From positions 310,001-374,000 of the forward strand of contig JAUIJE010000007.1 in assembly GCA_030431455.1 (NCBI GenBank): a DNA stretch of 64,000 nt, written 5' to 3'. The notes under the pieces were generated by a model. It had not been told where the DNA came from and ran no database searches. It saw nothing but the letters and a program-made list of their open reading frames with translations. Source of the stretch: a bacterium (GTDB lineage Bacteria > Myxococcota > UBA727 > JAUIJE01). Position numbers and translations under genes: made by a program. Below, piece after piece: positions 35,132-43,149 of the stretch (its first letter is position 1; every line of letters begins with the position of its first letter).

Positions 35132-36652
35132 TTATTTGATGTTGCGAATCGCGTTCATGGCGGAGTTGTGCATGTTGTTGAGCACGTTGCTGAGCGCGTT
35201 CTGCATTTTTTGCAGATCTTGGGTCATTTTCTTCAGCTTCTCCATCTCCATCGCCTCGGAGTATTCGGGATCTTTGGCAGATTTCGCCCCGACGGTCTCG
35301 TTTCGCTTCGCCGGACCGGTCCGGCGTGCGGTTTCGTCGAAGTCCCCGCTGCCACCCGCGTAGAAGCGCCGCTCCCGGGGCGAGCTTTTGTCGTCGGCGG
35401 GTTTCATCATTTGCGCCAGCGCGTTGTTCACCAAGGGGTCGGCGCCTTGAAGTGCGCCACCCACGAGGTTCATGGCCACGGGAAGGAGCACGGGCATCGC
35501 GGCGGCGAGGAACGGACCCACGTACGGGATGCCGGCACACGCGGAGCTGAGCATCGGAGCGATGACCGGCGCGAGCACCGAAGCCCCCTGGATGAGCCCC
35601 CCGATTTCCTTCAGCGGAAGCTTGAAGCTGCCTGCGCCTTTGCCGCCATTCAGGCACCCCATCACACCGCCCAGACCCTTGTCTTTGATGGCACCGAACA
35701 ACGCATCCAAGCCTGACACCGCCTGGGGATTGTTCGAGGCGCCGCCAGCGTTGTCGCTGGGCTGCTTCGAACCGTCCGGGCTCGAGGCGTTTTGGCTCTG
35801 CTTCTTTTGCGTGTCCATGTACGCCATCTGCTTTTTGATTTCCTCCTCTTGGTCTTGGATGAACTTGCACATGAAGAGGAACAGCTTGTCTTCAAAGGTG
35901 AGCTTCGGGTCGTTCAAGATGTCTTGGTAGCTCGCGTCGTTCGGGTCCTTCAGGTCCTCGATGGGCTTGGGGTTGGGGTTGGGCTTTTCCACGCCGGGGT
36001 GAGGGTGCGGCAGGGGCTTGAGGTTGACATCGGGCAGCGGGCGCAGCCCCTTCAGCAGAGCTTTGATGAGCCGCTCCATCGCGTCCATGATCATGCGGCC
36101 GGGCGACATCATGATCGGGCAGCCAGGGCCGAACTTGAGGTAGATGTTCATGCCACAGCCGGGGCGCAGGCCGTGGTTGTGCCCAAAGCCGAAGCCGCCG
36201 CCCACGTGAATCCAGCCGTGGGGCCGGTGCACGCGACCGCAGTGAATCTCATTGTATTGCTGTTTCGGGGCGGGGGGTGTGTGGGCCGGGGCCGGGGCGA
36301 GACGACCGCTGGGCATGCCGGCCAGAGCGTCGGCCAGGTCCTTCATGCCCGCGAGTGGCGCGGTCGGAACCGGGGTCGCGAAGTTGACCAAAGCGCTGAC
36401 GATTTCTTTGCCCGGCCCGTTCTCCGGCACGAGGCCAATCGCGGACAGCGCGCTGGTCACGGCGGTCCCGGTCGACGTGGCGTCGAGCAGTTCGGTCGCG
36501 CCCTCGACGAGGGTCCCCTTGTTGAAAGCGTCTTCGGCTTCCTTGAGCTCCTTGGTGACGCCGTCGAAGGCCTTGTCAACAGCCTTGCCGAGGCCGTTGC
36601 CGATGGATTTGCCGGTGTTGACGAGTTGGTTGGTGAAGTTGCCGATGGACAT
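35132..36652 (-). CDS. paralogue 2: helical protein with constant ends and variable middle
   Basis: 506 residues, ATG at 36652 behind AGGAGT. It begins MSIGNFTNQLVNTGKSIGNG and then matches paralogue 1 closely to about residue 110 (DGVTKELKEAEDAFN, GTLVEGATELLDATSTGTAV, GLVPENGPGKE). The middle differs: a Gly/His/Cys-rich segment (HCGRVHRPHGWIHVGGGFG) and a Pro/Asn-rich hinge (KPLPHPHPGVEKPNPNPKP). The shared FEDKLFLFMCKFIQDQEEEI block, a hydrophobic region (about 337-410) and the identical 46-residue tail follow. No signal peptide. Own sigma-54 promoter, IHF site, enhancer-like repeat and terminator. Function unknown. Confidence 0.7.
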   Translation of the reverse strand: MSIGNFTNQLVNTGKSIGNGLGKAVDKAFDGVTKELKEAEDAFNKGTLVEGATELLDATSTGTAVTSALSAIGLVPENGPGKEIVSALVNFATPVPTAPLAGMKDLADALAGMPSGRLAPAPAHTPPAPKQQYNEIHCGRVHRPHGWIHVGGGFGFGHNHGLRPGCGMNIYLKFGPGCPIMMSPGRMIMDAMERLIKALLKGLRPLPDVNLKPLPHPHPGVEKPNPNPKPIEDLKDPNDASYQDILNDPKLTFEDKLFLFMCKFIQDQEEEIKKQMAYMDTQKKQSQNASSPDGSKQPSDNAGGASNNPQAVSGLDALFGAIKDKGLGGVMGCLNGGKGAGSFKLPLKEIGGLIQGASVLAPVIAPMLSSACAGIPYVGPFLAAAMPVLLPVAMNLVGGALQGADPLVNNALAQMMKPADDKSSPRERRFYAGGSGDFDETARRTGPAKRNETVGAKSAKDPEYSEAMEMEKLKKMTQDLQKMQNALSNVLNNMHNSAMNAIRNIK

Positions 36653-36655
36653 GTG

Positions 36656-36689
36656 GGACTCCTGTGTGGTGCGGTTCATTCCGCGTTCG
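36656..36689 (-). other. conserved 34-nt leader of paralogue 2
   Basis: Same 34 bases as 34902-34935. It begins one base after the predicted sigma-54 start at 36690 and ends three bases before the ATG. Confidence 0.65.
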
Positions 36690-36700
36690 CACACAAGGTT

Positions 36701-36716
36701 TGCGAGGCTCGTGCCA
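36701..36716 (-). promoter_or_regulatory. sigma-54 promoter of paralogue 2
   Basis: TGGCACG-AGCC-TCGCA on the minus strand; predicted start 36690. Together with the IHF site at 36733-36745 and the inverted repeat at 36779-36808 it has the complete layout of an enhancer-dependent promoter. Confidence 0.82.
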
Positions 36717-36732
36717 GCTTCGCCCCGTCCTC

Positions 36733-36745
36733 TAACCATCTGATT
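36733..36745 (-). promoter_or_regulatory. IHF-consensus site between enhancer and sigma-54 promoter
   Basis: AATCAGATGGTTA on the minus strand matches WATCARNNNNTTR fully. The corresponding place in paralogue 1 (around 34983-34995) keeps TGATTTTGC but lacks the TTR half. Confidence 0.6.
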
Positions 36746-36778
36746 TTGCACGAAAATGCGCCCCCGAGCGACCGGCCA

Positions 36779-36808
36779 AGAGATTTCCGTCCCGGGCTTG
36801 AAATCTCT
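36779..36808. promoter_or_regulatory. candidate enhancer (UAS) of paralogue 2
   Basis: AGAGATTTC, 12-bp spacer CGTCCCGGGCTT, GAAATCTCT: 9-bp perfect arms with the same core and geometry as 35025-35054. It starts four bases behind the stop of the aminotransferase gene but has no U-tract, so regulatory use is preferred over termination. Confidence 0.7.
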
Positions 36809-36812
36809 CGTC

Positions 36813-37559
36813 TCAGCTTTGGAACGCAGTTTCGCGGAGCCGATCGTTCAGCATCAAGGCCGTGTCCTCCGCCCCCGCCGCGTCCAGGCTGCGCCCGCCG
36901 AGACGCGCGATCGGCACAGCGCCGCGCAGGCTGGACAAGGCAAGACCCGCCGTGACCTCGCGCCAACGCGCGGTTCGGGTCGCCACCGGCACCAGGTCAC
37001 AAAACAGCGCGGTCGTGGCCCCTTCGCGTGCCTCCGGCGCCAAGAACCAGCCCTGCCCATCCCGCAACAAGACGTGGAACGTCGTGCCGTCCACAATCTC
37101 CCCGCGCGCGGTCAGGGCCGCCCCGTCGAGGCCCGCGTCGATGGCGGAGTCGTGCATGGCATCGAGCACTTGGCGGCCGATGCTCTTGTAACGCGCCAGG
37201 TCTGCGGGAGCCGGCAGCAGCGCCAGGGCGAGCGGCGGGCCAGAGGCCCACAGCGCGCGGCGGAGGGGCTCGACGGCGACAAGCACGCCCTCGGGACCGA
37301 GCGCGAGCCGCGCGGTGGCATCGGCGGAGGGGAGCTGCGCGAGAAAGGCCGAAAAAGCCCCCCCGGCGTCCGCGCGCAGACCTGCCAAGGCGGCGTCCCG
37401 GACCAGCCGCGCGCGCTGGTGGGCCGCGTTCAGGACGCCTTGGGGCGTGACCCGGACGGTGATGAACGTCCCACGCGACAGCAGCCCGGCGCACAGCGGG
37501 CCGATGCGCGCGCCGGGATCGCCGGGCACACGCTTGCCGCAAAACCATTTGCCAAACAA
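36813..37559 (-). CDS. class IV aminotransferase (PabC/BCAT-like)
   Basis: 248-residue PLP enzyme of the branched-chain aminotransferase / aminodeoxychorismate lyase fold. The PLP-binding lysine is in ARYKSIGRQVLDAM; the following ALTARGEIVDGTTFHVLLRD matches the family block, except that the usual glutamate (E-x-T) is aspartate here. The phosphate-binding end reads REGATTALFCDLV, also off-consensus. Start TTG at 37559, four bases behind pgi. Whether it makes p-aminobenzoate, branched amino acids or D-amino acids cannot be decided; the altered residues suggest a divergent substrate. Confidence 0.75.
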   Translation of the reverse strand: MFGKWFCGKRVPGDPGARIGPLCAGLLSRGTFITVRVTPQGVLNAAHQRARLVRDAALAGLRADAGGAFSAFLAQLPSADATARLALGPEGVLVAVEPLRRALWASGPPLALALLPAPADLARYKSIGRQVLDAMHDSAIDAGLDGAALTARGEIVDGTTFHVLLRDGQGWFLAPEAREGATTALFCDLVPVATRTARWREVTAGLALSSLRGAVPIARLGGRSLDAAGAEDTALMLNDRLRETAFQS

Positions 37560-37563
37560 GGCC

Positions 37564-38922
37564 TTATTCGTCCCAGTTCACGCTGAACGCGAGCGGCTGG
37601 GCCTCCGCTGCGCTCGGCGGCTGGACGTCATGCTCGGCGTAGCCTTCGCGGCCCAACTTCGCGAACGCGATGCGCTTTCCGGCCTCGACCCCCGGCTGGT
37701 CAAACGCGTCGATGTCGTACAGCTCGCCGGCGATGGCGGTCGCGGCCTCGAACAAGAACAGCAGCGCCCCCATGCTCTCAGCGGTCAGGGCGCCGACGCC
37801 GAGGCGCAGGCTGGGGCGGCCCGCGCGCGCGAGCGCGTAAGAGGTGCCCTCTCGCTCCGCGGCGAGCAGCTTGCCCAAGCTGTGGCCCCGCAGGTATTGG
37901 TAGGCCGCGGGCACATCGTCCGGGAAGCGCACGCTGTCGTCCTCGGACGCTTCGACATTCATGAACATCATGAACTTGTCCTGGGGGCCCTCCATGAACA
38001 GCTGAACCTGGCTGTGCTGGTCGGTCGCGCCCAGCGCCCCGTGCGGCAAGGGCCCGCAGTGCACGCCGGGGGCGTGGCGGCCGTCGGCTTTGCCCAGACT
38101 CTCGGCCCAGAGCTGCACGAACCACTCCGTGAACGACTTCAGGCCGTCTGCGTAGGGCATGAGCACGTGCGTGTGCCGGCCCGCCTGGTCGGCTTCGAAA
38201 AGAACCGCGGCCAGGGCGGCGGCGATGTTGGACGGGTCAGCCCCGCCGCAGCTTTTGCGCATCGCGCGCGCGCCCCGCAGCAGGGCGCCGTCGTCGATGC
38301 CCAAAAAGGCCGCGGGGAAAAGCCCCACCGGGGTCAGGACCGAAAAGCGGCCGCCCACCGAGTCGGGGATCGTGAGCGCGTCGAGCCCTTCGTCGTGGGC
38401 CAGCGCCCGGAGCACACCCTTTTTGGGATCGGTGGTGACCACCACGCGCTCGCGATAGCCCGCGTCCCCGAGACGACGGCGCAGTTCGTCGCGGACGATG
38501 CAGAACTGGGCCGCGGTCTCGACGGTGCCGCCGCTTTTGCTGATCACATTGAAGCAGGTCCGCGAAAAATCGATCGAGGCGAGCTTGCGGGAGAAGCTGA
38601 CCGGGTCCACGTTCTCCCAGAACTCGACCGGCCCCCCGGGGGCGAGCGCGTCCCGCAGGGCGCGACCGCCGAGGCTGGACCCCCCGATGCCGAGCACCAC
38701 GAGCCGGTCGAACTTCGCGCGGTATTCAGCCGCCATGCCCGCGGCGGCGGCCCCGGTGTTGTCTGGCAGGGTCCAAAACCCGAGTTCGCCCTTTTTGGCG
38801 CGGGCTTTGATTGTCTCGGCCGCGCGTTGGGCCCGCGCGAACGTCTGATCAAACCGGGCCCGGTCCACGCCACCCTCGACGAAGGGGGCAAATGCCAAAG
38901 TAAAATCCGCGGTGAAGCTCAT
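37564..38922 (-). CDS. pgi: glucose-6-phosphate isomerase
   Basis: Interconverts glucose 6-phosphate and fructose 6-phosphate in the cytosol. 452 residues, a short bacterial form. Visible: LGIGGSSLGGRALRDAL, the phosphate-binding SKSGGTVET, GVHCGPLPHGALGATDQHSQ with the catalytic histidine region, and DAFDQPGVEAGKR with the catalytic lysine. Start ATG at 38922 (MSFTADFTL) follows GGGAG; an upstream in-frame start would run through the terminator hairpin. Confidence 0.95.
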   Translation of the reverse strand: MSFTADFTLAFAPFVEGGVDRARFDQTFARAQRAAETIKARAKKGELGFWTLPDNTGAAAAGMAAEYRAKFDRLVVLGIGGSSLGGRALRDALAPGGPVEFWENVDPVSFSRKLASIDFSRTCFNVISKSGGTVETAAQFCIVRDELRRRLGDAGYRERVVVTTDPKKGVLRALAHDEGLDALTIPDSVGGRFSVLTPVGLFPAAFLGIDDGALLRGARAMRKSCGGADPSNIAAALAAVLFEADQAGRHTHVLMPYADGLKSFTEWFVQLWAESLGKADGRHAPGVHCGPLPHGALGATDQHSQVQLFMEGPQDKFMMFMNVEASEDDSVRFPDDVPAAYQYLRGHSLGKLLAAEREGTSYALARAGRPSLRLGVGALTAESMGALLFLFEAATAIAGELYDIDAFDQPGVEAGKRIAFAKLGREGYAEHDVQPPSAAEAQPLAFSVNWDE

Positions 38923-38940
38923 GAGGCTGCTCCCAAGAAG

Positions 38941-38967
38941 AAAGCCCCGCCTATGCGGCGGGGCTTT
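38941..38967. terminator. intrinsic terminator between the 38991 gene and pgi
   Basis: AAAGCCCCGC pairs with GCGGGGCTTT across a 7-nt loop. T-runs can be read on both strands; on the minus strand it follows the lipoprotein gene stop by 24 bp. Confidence 0.8.
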
Positions 38968-38990
38968 TCGACACAATCGACGTCGGTCGA

Positions 38991-41333
38991 CTATTCGGTG
39001 CGCACGCAGTTGGGCGTGAAGTCGTCCAACGGGTCGGCGTCCTCTTCACACTCCAGGCTGGCCCAGCCACCCATGTAGAGCACGAAGTTGTCGTCGATGT
39101 TGGTGCCGTTGAAGGACACCAAGTCGTCGAAGCTCGGGGTGTTGGCCACGCCACCGTTGCCGAGCACGAAGCCGCCGATGTCGAGGTTGTACACCCGGTC
39201 TTCGGTGATCGCGGCCGGCTTCAGGTCGTCGAGGTCGATTTCCGCGCCGGGATCGGCGGCGGTGTACACGTTCCAGTCGCTCAGCCCGTTCGAGAAGTTG
39301 AAGCGGTAGAAGTCCGCGTTCCCGTTGGGGGTGAGGGTGAAGGTGTTCTCGGTGCGGTTGAACGCGCCGCCTTGCAGCTCCACGAACGAGTTCGGGAAGT
39401 TGTTGGTGGCGTCGAGCGAATCGCTCACGTGCACAATGGTGGACTGCGACGCCACCGTCTCTTGGTCGTCCCCGCCGCCGGCGAAGCTGTTGATGTCGAG
39501 ACCGATGGCGATGGTGATGAACTTGTTGCCCTCGAGGCCGTCGTGCGGCGGCGCGTAGTACACCTGCGCTTGGCCATCGTCGGGGGCGATCTCGTCGTCG
39601 GGGAGGTAGTTCAGCACGCCGTCCACCTGGTCGATGTTGTCGCCGTCATCGGGGTCGTCGAGGCCCGCGGTCAAGCCGAGGGGCACGATGCCTTGGCCGG
39701 GCACGATCACACCGGTGAGCAGGATGGCGCCGGTGGCGTACACGTCGTTCTCGCAGGAGCCGTTGCCCCGGTACGCGCCGACGCCGCAGGGCAGCGAGGG
39801 CATGTTGTACTTCACCTGTTGCGACAGCAGGGTGTTCGGCCGGAAGGCGTTGTCACCCTCGTAGGTGTCGAAGTCCCAGGCGCTGTAGGGGATGGGCATG
39901 TCGCCGTTCTGCGTGGGCTTCGGCTTCTCGACGAGGTCGAGGCCGGTGACCACGCCGTGGTCGAACTGCGCGAACAGCGGGAGGATCGCGGTCAGGATTT
40001 GACCGATGTTGACGTCCTCGGACGCGGTGATGCCTTGCACGAGGTCGCCGACTTTGGAGAGCGCGACCCGGCCACCGAGCGCCCACAGGCTGCGCTTGCC
40101 TTCGGCCCCGAGGGCCACGACGTCTTGCTTGATGTCGAGGTCGGAGATCTTGATCGACACACCGGTCGGCAGCGGAACGTTCTGTTCGGTGTTGGTGAAG
40201 CCTTCGATCGGCGGGATGGTGTAGTCGGCGAGCTCACCGATGAGCAGGGTGAAGTCGGTGTCGACGAGCGACGACTCGATGGAGAGACCGGCGAGGCCGA
40301 GCTCGATGTCGCCCTGGGTGGTCACGTCGTCGAAGGTGAAGCGGCCTTTGACGCCCGCGGCGGTGGTCCGCTCGCAGCTGCCACCCTCACAGGTGTGCTC
40401 GGGCACGGGGGCCACGAAGAACGCGAGGTCGATGCCCGCGGGCTCGAGCACGGTCTGCCACACATGATTGTCGGGAAACGCGGACGCGGCCTCGACGGTG
40501 CCGGTGATCTGCGCCGCGGTGAACACCGCGTCGCCGTTGGTGCCGGTGGTGGCGGTGACCACGGCGGCTTCGCCGGTGATCTTCAGGCCGACGGTCGCGC
40601 CCGCGATGGGGGCGCCGGTGCCTTGCTCGAACACCACGACGCGGAAGCCATCTTGGATGGTCGGGTACACGGTGACGTCGGCGGTGCAGGTCGCGGTGCC
40701 GCTCGTCGCGGTGATTTGACCCGTGCAGACCTCGGGGCCGGCGCAATCGGCGGCCAGAGCGCCGCTGGCGCCGTCGATGGTGCCGATGGCCGCGTCCGCG
40801 GTCCAGGCGAACTGCGCGTTGGGCACGAGCGCGCCGCTGGTCAAGCTGCCGGTCGCGGACGCCACCGTCGTGCTGCCGGCGCGGGCCACGATGTTGCCGG
40901 GCGCCACGTCACATTGGTCGGGCTGGGGGAGCTGGTCGGCGCCGACGCAGCCGGGCACACCCTCGGTGTACACGCAGAACTCACCCGGCTCGCACACCTC
41001 GGCGGGGTTGCCGGGGTCGCACAAGGAATCGGGCACGCACAAGCCACGAATCACGTCACAAATCTCGTTCTCGCCGCAGTCGTCGTCGCCGAGGCAGAAC
41101 ACGGGAATGCACTCGCCGAAGTCGCTGGGACCGGCGCCGGGCGCTTTTTGGCAGATTTCGCCACGGTCGCAGTCGACCGCGCGTTGGCATTGGTCGTCGC
41201 CATCGCCGTCGCCATCGCCATCGCCGTCGCCATCGCCATCGCCGGTCTCACCGGGGCAAGCGACGAGCATCAGCGCGGAGGGCGTGACCGTCAGCAAGAA
41301 GAGGAAGGACAATACAGATCGGATTCTCATCAT
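38991..41333 (-). CDS. large lipoprotein with Gly-Asp repeat linker and Cys-rich region
   Basis: 780 residues. The signal (MMRIRSVLSFLFLLTVTPSA) ends in the lipobox LVAC; a Gly-Asp repeat linker follows. Residues about 45-140 form a cysteine-rich segment (CQRAVDCDRGEICQK, CLGDDDCGENEICDV) of the type found in many myxobacterial surface proteins. Ig-like beta-sandwich material follows (VVVFEQGTGAPIAGATVGL), then a long acidic beta-rich region without a known family. Two adjacent ATGs (41333, 41330) are possible starts. Probably an outer-membrane surface protein. Confidence 0.8.
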   Translation of the reverse strand: MMRIRSVLSFLFLLTVTPSALMLVACPGETGDGDGDGDGDGDGDGDDQCQRAVDCDRGEICQKAPGAGPSDFGECIPVFCLGDDDCGENEICDVIRGLCVPDSLCDPGNPAEVCEPGEFCVYTEGVPGCVGADQLPQPDQCDVAPGNIVARAGSTTVASATGSLTSGALVPNAQFAWTADAAIGTIDGASGALAADCAGPEVCTGQITATSGTATCTADVTVYPTIQDGFRVVVFEQGTGAPIAGATVGLKITGEAAVVTATTGTNGDAVFTAAQITGTVEAASAFPDNHVWQTVLEPAGIDLAFFVAPVPEHTCEGGSCERTTAAGVKGRFTFDDVTTQGDIELGLAGLSIESSLVDTDFTLLIGELADYTIPPIEGFTNTEQNVPLPTGVSIKISDLDIKQDVVALGAEGKRSLWALGGRVALSKVGDLVQGITASEDVNIGQILTAILPLFAQFDHGVVTGLDLVEKPKPTQNGDMPIPYSAWDFDTYEGDNAFRPNTLLSQQVKYNMPSLPCGVGAYRGNGSCENDVYATGAILLTGVIVPGQGIVPLGLTAGLDDPDDGDNIDQVDGVLNYLPDDEIAPDDGQAQVYYAPPHDGLEGNKFITIAIGLDINSFAGGGDDQETVASQSTIVHVSDSLDATNNFPNSFVELQGGAFNRTENTFTLTPNGNADFYRFNFSNGLSDWNVYTAADPGAEIDLDDLKPAAITEDRVYNLDIGGFVLGNGGVANTPSFDDLVSFNGTNIDDNFVLYMGGWASLECEEDADPLDDFTPNCVRTE
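41197..41243. repeat. 6-bp based tandem repeat encoding a Gly-Asp linker
   Basis: Alternating GTCGCC and ATCGCC units encode Gly-Asp repeats on the minus strand right behind the lipobox cysteine, as in the lipoprotein at 7531-8523. Confidence 0.85.
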
Positions 41334-41590
41334 GGGCCTCGTGATGTGGATGTGCATCCCAAACACGGCGCTTCTATCCACACTTCTGCTGGGCTGCAAC
41401 AGAGACGGATAACGCGCCGCGCCAACGTCAGCTTGCCATCCCCCCGAGGGGGCCGCTCGGATCCTCGCGGGCCGCCCTGCCCGCGCCGCAGGGATGCCGG
41501 GGCCGCGTTCGCACGAGCAGGCCGCTGGCGGCGCTTGTCACGGCGTCGTCGACGGGTGTGACGGTCTTGTGACCTGTTGTCGGTGGAGGA

Positions 41591-41935
41591 TCAGAGGGGT
41601 TCGCCGCGCGCGATCAGGTCGCGGAGCACGCCCTTGGTGTCGTCGTCGACGTCGAGAAACATGACGCCAATGCCGCTTGGCAGCTTTTTGGTGGCCTCGT
41701 GCACGCGCACCTCGTGCACGATGATGCCGCGCACGCGCGCGACCAGCGCGCCCTCGGTCAGCACCAACGTCAGCTCCAACCCGGTGCCGATGGGGCGCGT
41801 CTCTTCGGTGAGAATGAACACCCCGGTCTCCGACAGGTCGCGAATGCGGCTCTTGAAACCGTCGTCCGTCGTCGACAACTTGACCCGGACCTCGGCGTCG
41901 AGCGCCACACGGGGAAATCGACGGCGTTCTCTCAC
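41591..41935 (-). CDS. PilZ-domain protein
   Basis: 114 residues with a complete PilZ fold: RRRFPR (the RxxxR c-di-GMP motif), DLSETGVFILTEE (the D/NxSxxG motif), and GIGVMFLDVDDDTKGVLRDL. Predicted c-di-GMP receptor or adaptor. GTG at 41935, preceded by GAGG, begins just before the domain; an in-frame start at 42037 would add 34 residues of no recognisable type. Stands alone between the large lipoprotein and the 42124 gene. Confidence 0.82.
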   Translation of the reverse strand: MRERRRFPRVALDAEVRVKLSTTDDGFKSRIRDLSETGVFILTEETRPIGTGLELTLVLTEGALVARVRGIIVHEVRVHEATKKLPSGIGVMFLDVDDDTKGVLRDLIARGEPL

Positions 41936-42123
41936 TGGGGCCTCGCGGGGATCATGGCTCCAGTCTTTCGCCGTTTGGTCGCGGGGGCCAATTTCTGCCC
42001 CGCTGGGCCGTTCTGAGGCGGCGGGCCTCGACCGCACACCGTGCCGGGGACAGCCACTTGGCAGAAGGCGCCAACCCCCGTAGAGGTGGGACCTTGCCGC
42101 ACACGCGGCCCCCAGGAGGAGAC

Positions 42124-43149
42124 ATGCAGTTTGTGTATCGTTTGAGCGTTGTCGTCGTTGGTCTGTGGATGACCGCCTGCACCGGCGGCAGCACCGGAAC
42201 GGGGGAGCCCGAACCCACCGCCGAGCCCGAGCCCGCGGCCGATGTCTGCACCCTCAGCGGCGTCGACGTGAATGTCCCCACCGCGACCGCCCAAGTGCAA
42301 GGCGGGGGCGCGCCGGACGCGAGCTGCATCGGCAACCCCCGCATGGTCACCGGCTCCCAAAACGTGACCCTCGAGGGCTGCGTCGACATCTTCGGCCTCG
42401 GTGAAGAGGCCAAAGTGGGCCTGCGCGCGGCCTTCTACGGGGTGGACCAGGACCCCAACGCGGACACGCCCCGGTACGGCGAAGTCGACATCGCCACCGA
42501 GACCCAACCCGGCGAACTGCAAGCCCTCGCCCAGGCTTGTTCGTCGAAGGGCTATTTCCGCATCGCCGACATCCCCACCCACACCCCGCTCATCGTCAAG
42601 GTCTACGACACCGACGAGGGCGTGCTGCAGGTCGCGATCGACACCTATACCTATGACATTGTCTTCTTCGACGAGGACATCGACAACGGCACCATCGAGT
42701 ATGAGGTCAACCTCATCTACCGCTCGACCTACGACAGCGTGCCCACCCTCGGGGGCAAGCTGATCGACGGCCAGGACGACATCTCCGACGGGGTCGGCCG
42801 CGCCATCATCGCCGGCGAAATCCATGACTGCCAAGACCGCCTGGTGATGAACGCCGTGGTCGGGACCGACCGCAACGACGCCCAGACCGAGCTGGTCTAC
42901 TTCGACGGCAACGAAGACCCCAAGCCCGACCTCACCCGCAACCTCACCAACGACGACGCCTTGTACGGCTTGCTCAATGTCAACACCGACCCCGGGTCCA
43001 ACCAGCACACCGTGTTCGCGGGGTTTGCGGATCCGGACTGCAACGGTGAAGACTGCGAGTGCATCTCGCTGGGGAGCTCCACCGTGTACGTCTTCCCCGA
43101 CTCGGTGACCATCCTGACCCTCCGCGGCGATCTGCCTGTTCAACAATGA
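42124..43149 (+). CDS. hypothetical lipoprotein
   Basis: 341 residues. MQFVYRLSVVVVGLWMTAC gives a signal peptide with the lipobox cysteine at 19; a Pro/Glu spacer (GEPEPTAEPEPAAD) follows. The mature domain is acidic and probably beta-rich (VGLRAAFYGVDQDPNADTP, LIVKVYDTDEGVLQVAIDTY), ending in a Cys pair (CNGEDCEC). ATG at 42124 follows AGGAGGAGAC. It overlaps the ceramidase-like gene by ATGA, so the two are translated together and may form one surface complex. Family not recognised. Confidence 0.75.
   Translation: MQFVYRLSVVVVGLWMTACTGGSTGTGEPEPTAEPEPAADVCTLSGVDVNVPTATAQVQGGGAPDASCIGNPRMVTGSQNVTLEGCVDIFGLGEEAKVGLRAAFYGVDQDPNADTPRYGEVDIATETQPGELQALAQACSSKGYFRIADIPTHTPLIVKVYDTDEGVLQVAIDTYTYDIVFFDEDIDNGTIEYEVNLIYRSTYDSVPTLGGKLIDGQDDISDGVGRAIIAGEIHDCQDRLVMNAVVGTDRNDAQTELVYFDGNEDPKPDLTRNLTNDDALYGLLNVNTDPGSNQHTVFAGFADPDCNGEDCECISLGSSTVYVFPDSVTILTLRGDLPVQQ

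Noticed and set aside
36779-36808. Inverted repeat as terminator of the aminotransferase gene
   Set aside because: No U-tract follows, and the same repeat occurs at equal distance upstream of paralogue 1 where a separate, strong terminator already exists.
41333-41590. Regulatory region upstream of the large lipoprotein
   Set aside because: Scattered GTGAC/GTCAC strings are present but no consistent promoter or operator could be defined.
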